Assembly (NCBI RefSeq): GCF_001402875.1
Contig: NZ_CP012946.1
Coordinates: 3,326,001-3,390,000, forward strand
Length of the DNA stretch: 64,000 bases
From: Blastochloris viridis
GTDB lineage: Bacteria > Pseudomonadota > Alphaproteobacteria > Rhizobiales > Xanthobacteraceae
Direction: 5' to 3'
Both the position numbers and the translations under genes were made by a program. Below are positions 1-7,153 of the stretch, piece after piece (the stretch's first letter is position 1; every line of letters begins with the position of its first letter). Below the pieces are notes generated by a model. The model saw only the letters and a list, made by a program, of their open reading frames with translations, was not told where the DNA came from and searched no databases.

Positions 1-31
1 TCGAGCTGGCGCCAGCGTCGCCGACGCTTTG

Positions 32-382
32 TCAGCGCGCCGCGATCACCGCGATCTCGACCCGGTAGTCCGGCGTGACCAGCTTGGCCTCGACAGTGGC
101 GCGCGCCGGGGTGTTGCCGGCGGCCACCCACGGCTCCCACGCCGCGTTCATCTCGGCGAAGGTGGCGATGTCGGCGAGATAGATGGTCGCCATCAGGATC
201 TTGGTCTTGTCGGTGCCGGCGGCGGCGAGCAGGCGGTCGATCTGGCCGAGAATCTGGGCGGTCTGCTCGGTGACCGTCTTGCCCTTGGGGTCGTCGGCGA
301 CCTGGCCGGCGAGATAGACCGTCGAGCCGTGGGCCACGGCCTGGCTCATGCGCGGCCCCATTTCGATGCGGGTGATGCTCAT
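32..382 (-). CDS. RidA/YjgF family protein (reactive imine/enamine deaminase-like)
   Basis: A 116-residue protein of the RidA (YjgF/YER057c/UK114) fold, whose members hydrolyse reactive enamine/imine intermediates released by PLP enzymes. Supporting motifs are VYLAGQVADD near the N-terminus, an ARATVEAKL segment, and a C-terminal YRVEIAVIAA strand typical of the family. The reading frame stays open upstream, but the ATG at 382 is preceded by an AAGGAG Shine-Dalgarno sequence and gives the family's usual length, so it is chosen as the start. It is followed upstream on the same strand by epmB, whose stop lies 19 bp from this start, so the two are probably co-transcribed. The exact substrate is unknown; many RidA subfamilies lack the canonical arginine-dependent deaminase activity. 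Confidence 0.88.
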   Translation of the reverse strand: MSITRIEMGPRMSQAVAHGSTVYLAGQVADDPKGKTVTEQTAQILGQIDRLLAAAGTDKTKILMATIYLADIATFAEMNAAWEPWVAAGNTPARATVEAKLVTPDYRVEIAVIAAR

Positions 383-401
383 CTGTTTCTCCTTGAAAGG
401 A

Positions 402-1472
402 TCACGGCTCGCCGTTCGGCGGATAGGCGTGGCTGCGGCCGGCGAGGTCGCGCACCTCGCCGCTGCCGTCCTCGGCGAGCGCGGCGAGATAGGCCGGCCC
501 GACTGGCACCTTGCCAAAGCCGCCCGGCAGATCGAGCACGTAGGTCGGCTGGCACAGGCCGGAGGCGTCCGCGCGCAGCTTATGGACCAGCTCGCGCCCG
601 GCCGCCAGGGGCAGGCGGAGGTGGGCGGTGCCGGGGGCGAGGTCGGGGTGGTGGAGGTAATAGGGCTTGATGCGCGTTTCGACGAAGCCGCGCATCAGCG
701 CCGCCAGCACCGACGGATCGTCGTTGACGCCCTTGAGCAGCACGCTCTGCGACAGCATCGGGATGCCGGCATCGATCAGCCGGGCACAGGCCGCTCGCGT
801 CGCCGGCCCGAGTTCGCGCGGATGGTTGGCGTGCAGCACCACCCAGCTTGCCGGAGTGGCGCTCGCCAATGCCCGCACCAACTCCGGCGTCAGCCGCTCC
901 GGCGCCACCACCGGCACCCTGGTGTGCCAGCGCAGCACCTTGAGGTGGGCGATGGCCGACAGCCGCTGCACCAGCTCTGCGGCGCGGCGGGCCGACACCA
1001 TGAACGGATCGCCGCCGGTGAACACCACCTCCCAGATCTCCGGGTGGCCGGCGATATAGCCCAGCGCCGCCTCCAGCTCATCAGGCGTCAGCGCACCGGC
1101 GCCGGGGCCGACCGTCTCGCGGCGAAAGCAGAACCGGCAATAGACCGGGCAGGCATTGATCAGCTTGACCAGAACCCGGTCGCGGTGGCGGTGGACGATG
1201 CCGGGCACCGGGCTGTGGGCGTCGTCGCCGATCGGGTCGGCGCGCGCGATCGGGTCGTCGTCGAGCTCGCGAAGGTCGGGCACGAACTGGCGGGCGATCG
1301 GGTCGGCCGGGTCGGCGGGATCGATCAGCGCCGCCACCGCCGAGGTGATCGAGACCGCATAGCGCGCGGCGACCGGCTCCAGCGCCGCCCGCCGCTCGGC
1401 CGGCACCAGCCCGGCGCCGATGAGGTCGCCGACCGAGGTGAGGGCTTTGGGGGCGGTGCTTCGGGCCGTCAT
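402..1472 (-). CDS. epmB: EF-P (R)-beta-lysine modification protein, lysine 2,3-aminomutase family
   Basis: A 356-residue radical-SAM protein. The CPVYCRFCFRRE stretch carries the CxxxCxxC cluster-binding motif of the lysine 2,3-aminomutase family, and FTGGDPF is the SAM-binding GGE/GGD-type motif. EpmB converts (S)-alpha-lysine to (R)-beta-lysine, which EpmA attaches to elongation factor P. Both epmA (1661-2722) and efp (2821-3387) are neighbours, which favours EpmB over catabolic lysine 2,3-aminomutase. The ATG at 1472 gives a normal family N-terminus; the longer open frame upstream is an unlikely extension. The 188 bp between this gene and epmA holds a REP-like palindromic element. Confidence 0.93.
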   Translation of the reverse strand: MTARSTAPKALTSVGDLIGAGLVPAERRAALEPVAARYAVSITSAVAALIDPADPADPIARQFVPDLRELDDDPIARADPIGDDAHSPVPGIVHRHRDRVLVKLINACPVYCRFCFRRETVGPGAGALTPDELEAALGYIAGHPEIWEVVFTGGDPFMVSARRAAELVQRLSAIAHLKVLRWHTRVPVVAPERLTPELVRALASATPASWVVLHANHPRELGPATRAACARLIDAGIPMLSQSVLLKGVNDDPSVLAALMRGFVETRIKPYYLHHPDLAPGTAHLRLPLAAGRELVHKLRADASGLCQPTYVLDLPGGFGKVPVGPAYLAALAEDGSGEVRDLAGRSHAYPPNGEP

Positions 1473-1508
1473 CGGCGCTGCTTTGAGATCCTGGCTGAAC
1501 GCTCCGGC

Positions 1509-1633
1509 TGTCGTCGCCCCGGGCAAGCGGCAACGCCGCGCGACCCGGGACCATCGGCAGGAAAGGCGCCCATTCTGGTCACGGTCCCGGCTCAAAGCGC
1601 GATGCTGCGCATCCCGCTTCGTCCGGGACGACG
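1509..1633. repeat. REP-like palindromic element between epmA and epmB
   Basis: Two GC-rich segments in opposite orientation, one containing GTCGTCGCCCCGGG and ending CGCGACCCGGGACC, the other GGTCCCGG...CTTCGTCCGGGACGAC, together form an inverted pair able to fold as one long hairpin. Similar GTCGTCCCGG / CCGGGACGAC palindromes are common between genes in Rhizobiales. It sits inside the presumed epmA-epmB transcript and could act as an mRNA-stabilising or attenuating structure; that role is inference. Confidence 0.6.
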
Positions 1634-1660
1634 GGACGAACGAGTTCACAGCGTGCTCGT

Positions 1661-2722
1661 TTACCCGCTTTCCCCGCCGAACACATCTGCGACCGGTGCC
1701 CACAGCACATGCTCGATATGCGGGGCACCGGTCGCCAGCATCACCAGCCGGTCGAGGCCGAGCGCGATGCCGGCCGCCTCCGGCATCAGCGCTAGCGCGG
1801 CGAGGAAATCCTCGTCGATCGGCACCGCCGTGCCGTAGAGGCGCTGCTTTGCGGCCATGTCTGCGGTGAAGCGGCGGCGCTGCTCGGCGGGGTCGGTCAA
1901 TTCGCCGAAGGCATTGGCGAGCTCGACGCCGCAGACATAGAGTTCGAAGCGCTCGGCGAGCCGGCCATCCTCGGGCTTCGGCCTGGCCAGCGCCGCTTCG
2001 GGAATAGGATAGTCGGTGAGGATGGTGGCGCGCTCGAAGCCGAGCCGGCGCTCGATCCTCTCCGCCATCACCCGCGTGAACACGTCCGACCAGCTGTCGT
2101 CCGCCGCCACCGCCACGCCGCGCGCCGCGGCCGCCGCGGCCAGCGCGTCGCGGTTGCCGCTCGTCCCGTCGAGGGTGGCGATGAGGTCGATACCGGCGTG
2201 GCGAGCGAACGCGGCGGCGACGGTCAGCCGCTCCGGCGGCGCAAACGGATCGGCGGTGGCGCCGCGCCAGCTGAAACGCACCACCCCGGCCGCCCGCGCC
2301 GCCGCCGCCAACAGCGCGGCGCAGTCGTCCATCAGCACGGTGTAGGGGACGTTGGCGCGGTACCATTCCAGCATGGTGAATTCGGGATGGTGCAGCGCGG
2401 TGCGCTCACGGTTGCGGAACACCCGCGCGAGGGTGAACAGCCGCGGCTCGCCGGCCGCCAACAGCTTCTTGCAGGCGAACTCCGGCGAGGTGTGAAGGTG
2501 AAGATCAGCCCGCCGGCCGTCCGTTGCTATGATCTCGGTCGAAAAGGCATGCAAGTGCAGCTCATTGCCCGGGGAAACCTGCAACGCCGGGGTCTCGACC
2601 TCGACGAAATCCTCATCTTTGAACCACGCCCGCAGCGCCGAGACGATGCGGCTGCGGGCGAGCAGGATCGGCCGGCGGTCGGCATAGCGCCGGGGATCCC
2701 ACCATCGGGAAGGAGTGGACAT
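1661..2722 (-). CDS. epmA: Elongation factor P--(R)-beta-lysine ligase (PoxA/GenX)
   Basis: A 353-residue class II lysyl-tRNA-synthetase-like protein without the N-terminal anticodon-binding domain, as is typical of EpmA. Class II motif 1 is visible as DFVEVETPALQVSPG, motif 2 as FRNRERTALHHPEFTMLEWY, and motif 3 as GIALGLDRLVML. It activates (R)-beta-lysine and transfers it to a conserved lysine of EF-P. The ATG at 2722 is divergent from efp at 2821, leaving about 98 bp for both promoters, and epmB follows downstream. The three-gene arrangement supports the assignment strongly. Confidence 0.96.
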   Translation of the reverse strand: MSTPSRWWDPRRYADRRPILLARSRIVSALRAWFKDEDFVEVETPALQVSPGNELHLHAFSTEIIATDGRRADLHLHTSPEFACKKLLAAGEPRLFTLARVFRNRERTALHHPEFTMLEWYRANVPYTVLMDDCAALLAAAARAAGVVRFSWRGATADPFAPPERLTVAAAFARHAGIDLIATLDGTSGNRDALAAAAAARGVAVAADDSWSDVFTRVMAERIERRLGFERATILTDYPIPEAALARPKPEDGRLAERFELYVCGVELANAFGELTDPAEQRRRFTADMAAKQRLYGTAVPIDEDFLAALALMPEAAGIALGLDRLVMLATGAPHIEHVLWAPVADVFGGESG

Positions 2723-2820
2723 TGCACGCGACCTCGGGCAGATGAAGCTCGGCCCCTACCATATCCAGCCGCGCTGCGCCGCTTTTCGGGCGCGCCGGCG
2801 CTCAGCCCGAGGGAATTCCT

Positions 2821-3387
2821 GTGAGAGTCATCGCCAGTTCCGTCCGCAAGGGCAACATTCTCGAAGTCGACGGCAGGCTCTACGCCGTGATTTCGGCCGA
2901 GAGCTTCTTTCCCGGCAAGGGCACGCCGACCACCCAGATCGACATGCGCCGGATCAGCGACGGGGTGAAGACCACCCAGCGCTACAAGACCACCGAACAG
3001 GTCGAGCGCGCGCACGTCGAGGACCGCCCCTATACCTTCCTTTACGAGGACGGCGACGGCTTCCACTTCATGAACAAGGAGAACTACGACCAGATCGCGG
3101 TCTCCAAGGACGTGCTCGGCGACCAGGCGGTCTATCTCCAGCCGGAGATGGAGTGCATGCTGTCGGTGTTCGAGGGCAACGCGGTGGCGATCGACCTGCC
3201 CCAGCGCGTGACGCTGGAGGTGGTCGAGACCCAGGCGGTGGTGAAGGGGCAGACCGCCTCCTCGTCGTACAAGCCCGCGCTGCTGTCCAACGGCGTCAAG
3301 ACCCTGGTGCCGCCGCACATCGATGTCGGCACCCGCATCGTGGTGATGACCGCCGACGGCGCCTATTGCGAGCGCGCCAAGGACTGA
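2821..3387 (+). CDS. efp: Translation elongation factor P
   Basis: A 188-residue EF-P, the normal family length, which relieves ribosome stalling at polyproline. The start is a GTG at 2821. The N-terminal KOW-like domain (residues 1-63) carries the modified loop FPGKGTPT with Lys33 as the predicted beta-lysylation site, consistent with the adjacent epmA and epmB. Two OB-fold domains follow, and the C-terminal part includes the VDVGTRI-like segment (here [10 protein letters not shown]). The loop after the modified lysine reads TPTTQID rather than the more usual QAF-type sequence, which is worth noting. The gene lies alone, divergent from epmA. Confidence 0.97.
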   Translation: MRVIASSVRKGNILEVDGRLYAVISAESFFPGKGTPTTQIDMRRISDGVKTTQRYKTTEQVERAHVEDRPYTFLYEDGDGFHFMNKENYDQIAVSKDVLGDQAVYLQPEMECMLSVFEGNAVAIDLPQRVTLEVVETQAVVKGQTASSSYKPALLSNGVKTLVPPHIDVGTRIVVMTADGAYCERAKD

Positions 3388-3390
3388 TCC

Positions 3391-3463
3391 GGCGTTCGGA
3401 CGATCGTTCCGATCCCGAAAACACCCTCGCCGAAACCCCGTGTTCGACATCGGGTTTTCGGCG
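3391..3463 (+). repeat. Structured intergenic repeat family, partial copy
   Basis: This copy starts 4 bp after the efp stop codon. It shows the family's core hairpin CGCCGAAACCCC...CGGGTTTTCGGCG at 3428-3463, preceded by a degenerate first hairpin (GTTCGGACGATCGTTCCGATC). It may serve as the efp terminator. See the copies at 3564, 37528, 41699, 42474 and 54295. Confidence 0.65.
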
Positions 3464-3563
3464 GGCGGCCAGCGGCATGGATTGCCTTCGCGCTCCCGAG
3501 CGGACCTTTCGGCAGCAGGCGAAAAGGGCGCCGATCGACACAGCCTTCAGTCGGCACCCCGAT

Positions 3564-3686
3564 CATACGGTTTCCGGATGATCCCTTCGGGCTCCCGGAA
3601 ACAAGCTCGCCGAAAACCCCTTTGCGAATAAGGGTTTTCCGGCGATCGGAATACGGTTCTCCGACCTGATCGGCCGGAAACCGTGT
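3564..3686 (+). repeat. Structured intergenic repeat family, full copy
   Basis: A full copy with three consecutive hairpins: GTTTCCGG/CCGGAAAC (3570-3602), CGCCGAAAACCCC/AGGGTTTTCCGGCG (3608-3644), and ACGGTT.../AACCGT (about 3653-3685). It lies directly downstream of the minus-strand LH1-gamma-like gene, so it would be transcribed as the 3' end of that mRNA. On the minus strand the central stem ends in GGGGTTTT, which resembles a rho-independent terminator. Confidence 0.75.
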
Positions 3687-3688
3687 CA

Positions 3689-3862
3689 CTAGTTGTAAAC
3701 GAAGGCAATCCAGATGGCCGGAAGGCCAAGAATTGTGAAGTTGATCCAAAGATAAGGGTCGGTGATGCTCGGCGTGATCGACCCATCCTGGTTGACGTAC
3801 GCCAAAGCAATCGTCGAGGTGAGGACCAGAGAGGCTGCTCCGATTGCAGATGCTTTCTTCAT
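3689..3862 (-). CDS. Light-harvesting 1 complex gamma-subunit-like small membrane protein
   Basis: A 57-codon gene. Residues 1-21 (MKKASAIGAASLVLTSTIALA) form a classical signal peptide ending in an ALA cleavage site. The predicted mature chain starts YVNQDGSITP, is exactly 36 residues long, and has one transmembrane helix (WINFTILGLPAIWIAFV, about residues 39-55). From memory, the LH1 gamma polypeptide of Blastochloris viridis is also a 36-residue single-helix protein, encoded by several dispersed genes; I could not check the alignment. Shine-Dalgarno GGAG lies 7 nt before the ATG. Codon use is less GC-rich than in the neighbours. A hairpin (3911-3934) sits in the likely 5' leader and a structured repeat follows the stop. 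No other photosynthesis genes are nearby. Confidence 0.72.
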   Translation of the reverse strand: MKKASAIGAASLVLTSTIALAYVNQDGSITPSITDPYLWINFTILGLPAIWIAFVYN

Positions 3863-4430
3863 TTTGCAGACTCCATTTAATTAGAGTGATTCCCCCTGCG
3901 CCTCTTCACCAGAGCGTCTTTCCGCGCACGCTCTGCGAGGTGATACGTGTTCGCTCTCACCCGGATCATGCCAACGGATAACAGACGCGTGACTTGTTCT
4001 GCCTTGGCTTGGCTGGGTCGCGGGCCGGCCGAGCCGCCGGTCCGGGGCGCCACCCGATGTTCCGAGGGCTGAACTGACGCATCGCCGAGGGCCATGCCCC
4101 TGTCCGGATCGCCAGGCGGCGTGAGGCACAACCCGGCAGCCGCGCATCCGCACCCATCGCAGGCCGAACCACACGAAGAGGCCGGACCTAAAGGTCCAGC
4201 CTCCCTTGCGTCAGAGCCATGCCACGTGAGGAATCGCAGCCTGCCAGCGGTCCGCCGGCCTCGCCGCGCCTGACGTGTCATCTCACGAGCGCGCCACCTC
4301 TTGGGCACGACCTGCCATGCTCGCCGCCAAAGCGGGCGCTGCACTTCCGGTGGCGCACCAGGTGCGCAGCCCGCAGGGCTGCCCGCTTAAGTCTTTGAGT
4401 TTTCTAGGGTATTTACCGGCAAAAGAAATT
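3863..4430. other. Gene-free stretch upstream of the LH1-gamma-like gene
   Basis: I see no convincing gene in these 568 bp; the open frames have atypical composition and no family features. A perfect 7-bp hairpin, AGAGCGT...ACGCTCT, lies at 3911-3934, about 50-70 nt upstream of the LH1-gamma-like ATG, and may be a 5'-leader stabilising structure. Another short GC hairpin (GCAGCCC GCA GGGCTGC) lies near 4367-4383. Confidence 0.5.
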
Positions 4431-4506
<76 letters not shown>

Positions 4507-4888
4507 ACCGGGCATCGGCGCGGGTCCAGTCGGACCCATGGGAAGCAGTCGCCGATACGGGCGCGTCGTTCGGGATGTCCCGGCCGGCGCGGGTGACCTA
4601 AAACCACAAACCGGCGGCGAGCACAAGCGGCACCGCACCAATTTTCCCCACCAGAGCCAGCCGGACGCGGCAAGAGGACGCCGGTACCAGCGTTTCGCAC
4701 CCGGCGGCCGGGTCACATGGCGGTGAGGACCGCGGCAATCGACCGCTTGCTGCTATAAATCCACTCCACGACGTCGGCATGACCACCGAATCGTCGACGC
4801 CGGCCCGCAGCCGGCCGCGTCGAGGGTGGCGCACCGCCGTTTCGCCGACGTGCCGGTGTTCTGCCGGCCGACACGCCTGGAGCCGCCG
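4507..4888. other. Intergenic region, no gene seen
   Basis: 382 bp between tRNA-Ala and the TVP38 gene. It should hold the tRNA promoter (minus strand) and the promoter of the TVP38-reductase pair, but I cannot point to clear boxes. Confidence 0.4.
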
Positions 4889-5692
4889 ATGATCGAGGGA
4901 CCCGCTCCCCGCCGCCCCGGCCCGGCGCTCCGCCGCTGGCGGCGGCTGCTGCCGGCCGCGGCCGTGGCGGCGGCGATGGTCGCGGCGCTGGCGCTCGGCG
5001 GTCACCGCTACCTGTCGCTCGCCGCGCTGGTCGACCACCACGCCGCGCTGGAGGCCCTGGTGGCCTCGCACCCGCTCACCGCCGCCGCGGTGTTCGTCGC
5101 CGGCTATGCCGCGGTCACCGCGCTGTCGCTGCCGGGGGCAGCGGTGATGACGCTGCTGGGCGGGCTGCTGTTTGGCTGGCTCGGCGGCACGCTGGCCTCG
5201 CTGGTCGCCGCCACCGCCGGCGCCACTGCGGTGTTTCTGATCGCCCGCACCTCGTTCGGCGACGATCTGGCGCGGCGGGCCGGCGGCACCCTGGCCCAAC
5301 TCGCCGGCGGCTTCCAGCGCAACGCGCTGAGCTACCTTCTCTTCCTCCGGCTGGTGCCGGCGTTCCCGTTCTGGCTGGTCAACCTGGTGCCGGCGCTGCT
5401 CGGGGTCCGGCTGTCGACCTACGTGGTGGCGACGGCGATCGGCATCCTGCCGGCGACGCTGGTGTTCGCGCTGATCGGCTCCGGCCTCGGCGGCACGCTC
5501 AAGGCCGAGCGCGCCGCGGTCGCCGCCTGCGTGGCCCGCGGCGGCGCGCCGTGCGAGGTGACGCTGTCGGTCGGCGATTTTCTGACGCCCGGTTTTATCG
5601 CCGGCCTCACCGCGCTCAGCGTGCTGGCGCTGCTGCCGCTGCTGGTCAAACGCCTGCGCCGGCCGGCGGCGCCGGCGCAGCGCCCGACCTGA
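4889..5692 (+). CDS. TVP38/TMEM64 (VTT domain, DedA-like) membrane protein
   Basis: About 267 residues and strongly hydrophobic. A first transmembrane segment follows an Arg-rich N-terminus (RRWRRLLPAAAVAAAMVAALAL). The VTT core comes next, with ALSLPGAAVMTLLGGLLFGW and GATAVFLIAR, then FLRLVPAFPFWLVNLVPALLG, the conserved re-entrant region of the family, and a final helix near the C-terminus. The ATG at 4889 has GGAG upstream and is preferred over a longer frame starting at 4826. It ends 9 bp before a flavin disulfide reductase; TVP38 proteins are often found beside or fused to such reductases. The transported substrate is unknown. Confidence 0.85.
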   Translation: MIEGPAPRRPGPALRRWRRLLPAAAVAAAMVAALALGGHRYLSLAALVDHHAALEALVASHPLTAAAVFVAGYAAVTALSLPGAAVMTLLGGLLFGWLGGTLASLVAATAGATAVFLIARTSFGDDLARRAGGTLAQLAGGFQRNALSYLLFLRLVPAFPFWLVNLVPALLGVRLSTYVVATAIGILPATLVFALIGSGLGGTLKAERAAVAACVARGGAPCEVTLSVGDFLTPGFIAGLTALSVLALLPLLVKRLRRPAAPAQRPT

Positions 5693-5701
5693 CGGGGCAC
5701 C

Positions 5702-7126
5702 ATGGCGCAGCCTCTGACCCCCGATCTGTGCGTGATCGGCGCTGGCGCCGGCGGCCTCACGGTGGCGGCCGCGGCGGCGGCGTTGGGCGTGCCGGTGGTG
5801 GTGATCGAGCGCCATCGGATGGGCGGCGACTGTCTCAACACCGGCTGCGTGCCGTCCAAGGCGCTGCTGGCCGCCGCCAAGCGCGCCCACGCCATCCGCA
5901 CCGCCAGCGCGTTCGGCATCGCCGCCGCCGAACCCGCGGTCGACTTCGCCGCGGTGATGGCGCAGGTCCGCGGCGTGCAGGCGGCGATCGCGCCGAACGA
6001 TTCCGCCGAGCGCTTCACTGCGCTCGGCGTCACCGTGATCCGGGCGGAGGGCCGCTTCGTCGCGCCCGACCGCGTGGTCGCCGGCGATGCCGAGATCGCG
6101 GCGCGGCGGTTCGTGATCGCCACCGGCTCGGTGCCGGCGATCCCGGACATCGCGGGGCTGGCCGAGACGCCGTTTCTCACCACCGACACCGTGTGGGATG
6201 TCGCGGCGCTGCCGCGTCACCTCGCCATCGTCGGCGCCGGCCCGGTCGGCTGCGAGCTGGCGCAGGCGTTCCGCCGGCTGGGCGCGCGCGTCACGGTGCT
6301 CGACGGCGGCCGCCCGCTCGCCGGCGAGGACCCCGAGTGCAGCGCGGCGGTGGCCGCGGCACTGGCGCACGAGGGGGTGGAGCTGCGCACCGGCATCCGC
6401 ATCGCCGGCGTCCGCCGCGACGGCGACGGCGTCGCCATCGACCTCGACGACGGCGCGCAACGCCATGGCGTTATCGCCTCGCACCTGTTGATCGCCGCCG
6501 GCCGGCGGCCGGCGGTGGACAGCCTCGGACTGGCGCAGGCAGGCATTGCGTCGTCATCGCGCGGCATCGCGGTCGACCGCGGCCTGCGCACCACCAACCG
6601 CCGGGTCTATGCCATCGGCGACGTCGGCGGCGGTGCCATGTTCACCCACCTCGCCGGCCATCAAGGCACGCTGGTGATAAGGAATGCGCTGTTCCGGCTG
6701 CCGGTGTCGTTCGATCCCGACCTGATCCCGCGCGTCACCTTCACCGACCCCGAGCTTGCCCATATCGGGCTCGGCGAGGCCGCCGCGCGCGCCCGTTGCC
6801 GCGACGTCCGGGTGGTGCGCTGGCCGGTGCGCGACAACGACCGCGCCCAGACCGAGCACGACACCGCAGGGTTCATCAAGGTGGTGACGACGCCGCGCGG
6901 CCGCATCCTCGGTGTCAGCATCGTCGGCGCCGGCGCCGGCGAGATAATCGCCACCTGGTCGTTTGCGTTGGCGAGGCGAAGCAACATTCGGGCTTTCACC
7001 AGCTTCGTCTTGCCCTATCCAACCGTTTCTGAAATTGGAAGGCGGGTAGCACTCGCCTTCTTCGCGCCGCGTTTGACCAGCCCACTGGTGAAACGTCTCA
7101 TCGGGCTTCTGCGTTGGCTCGGGTGA
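5702..7126 (+). CDS. FAD-dependent pyridine nucleotide-disulfide oxidoreductase (mercuric reductase-like)
   Basis: A 474-residue protein with an N-terminal FAD-binding GAGAGGLTVA motif, the redox-active dithiol GGDCLNTGCVPSK (two Cys five apart), an NAD(P)H-binding VGAGPVGCELAQ motif, and the FAD-contact segment YAIGDVGGG. The dimerisation domain ends PYPTVSEIGRR. The catalytic His usual just before PYPT in glutathione or mercuric reductases appears to be replaced by Leu (VLPYPT), as may be true of TVP38-linked members. No MerA-type N-terminal metal-binding domain or C-terminal Cys pair is present, so mercury reduction is unlikely. It follows the TVP38 gene by 9 bp, and the two probably form one operon. 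Confidence 0.88.
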   Translation: MAQPLTPDLCVIGAGAGGLTVAAAAAALGVPVVVIERHRMGGDCLNTGCVPSKALLAAAKRAHAIRTASAFGIAAAEPAVDFAAVMAQVRGVQAAIAPNDSAERFTALGVTVIRAEGRFVAPDRVVAGDAEIAARRFVIATGSVPAIPDIAGLAETPFLTTDTVWDVAALPRHLAIVGAGPVGCELAQAFRRLGARVTVLDGGRPLAGEDPECSAAVAAALAHEGVELRTGIRIAGVRRDGDGVAIDLDDGAQRHGVIASHLLIAAGRRPAVDSLGLAQAGIASSSRGIAVDRGLRTTNRRVYAIGDVGGGAMFTHLAGHQGTLVIRNALFRLPVSFDPDLIPRVTFTDPELAHIGLGEAAARARCRDVRVVRWPVRDNDRAQTEHDTAGFIKVVTTPRGRILGVSIVGAGAGEIIATWSFALARRSNIRAFTSFVLPYPTVSEIGRRVALAFFAPRLTSPLVKRLIGLLRWLG

Positions 7127-7153
7127 CAAGGGCCCTTTCACGCGCCGGCCACC

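Noticed and set aside
3877..4344. 155-codon minus-strand frame upstream of the LH1-gamma-like gene
   Set aside because: Atypical Arg/Gly/Pro-rich composition, no ribosome site, no recognisable domain, and no codon-position bias.
5702..7126. Mercuric reductase (merA)
   Set aside because: No N-terminal metal-binding domain, no C-terminal Cys pair and no mer genes nearby; partner is a TVP38 protein.
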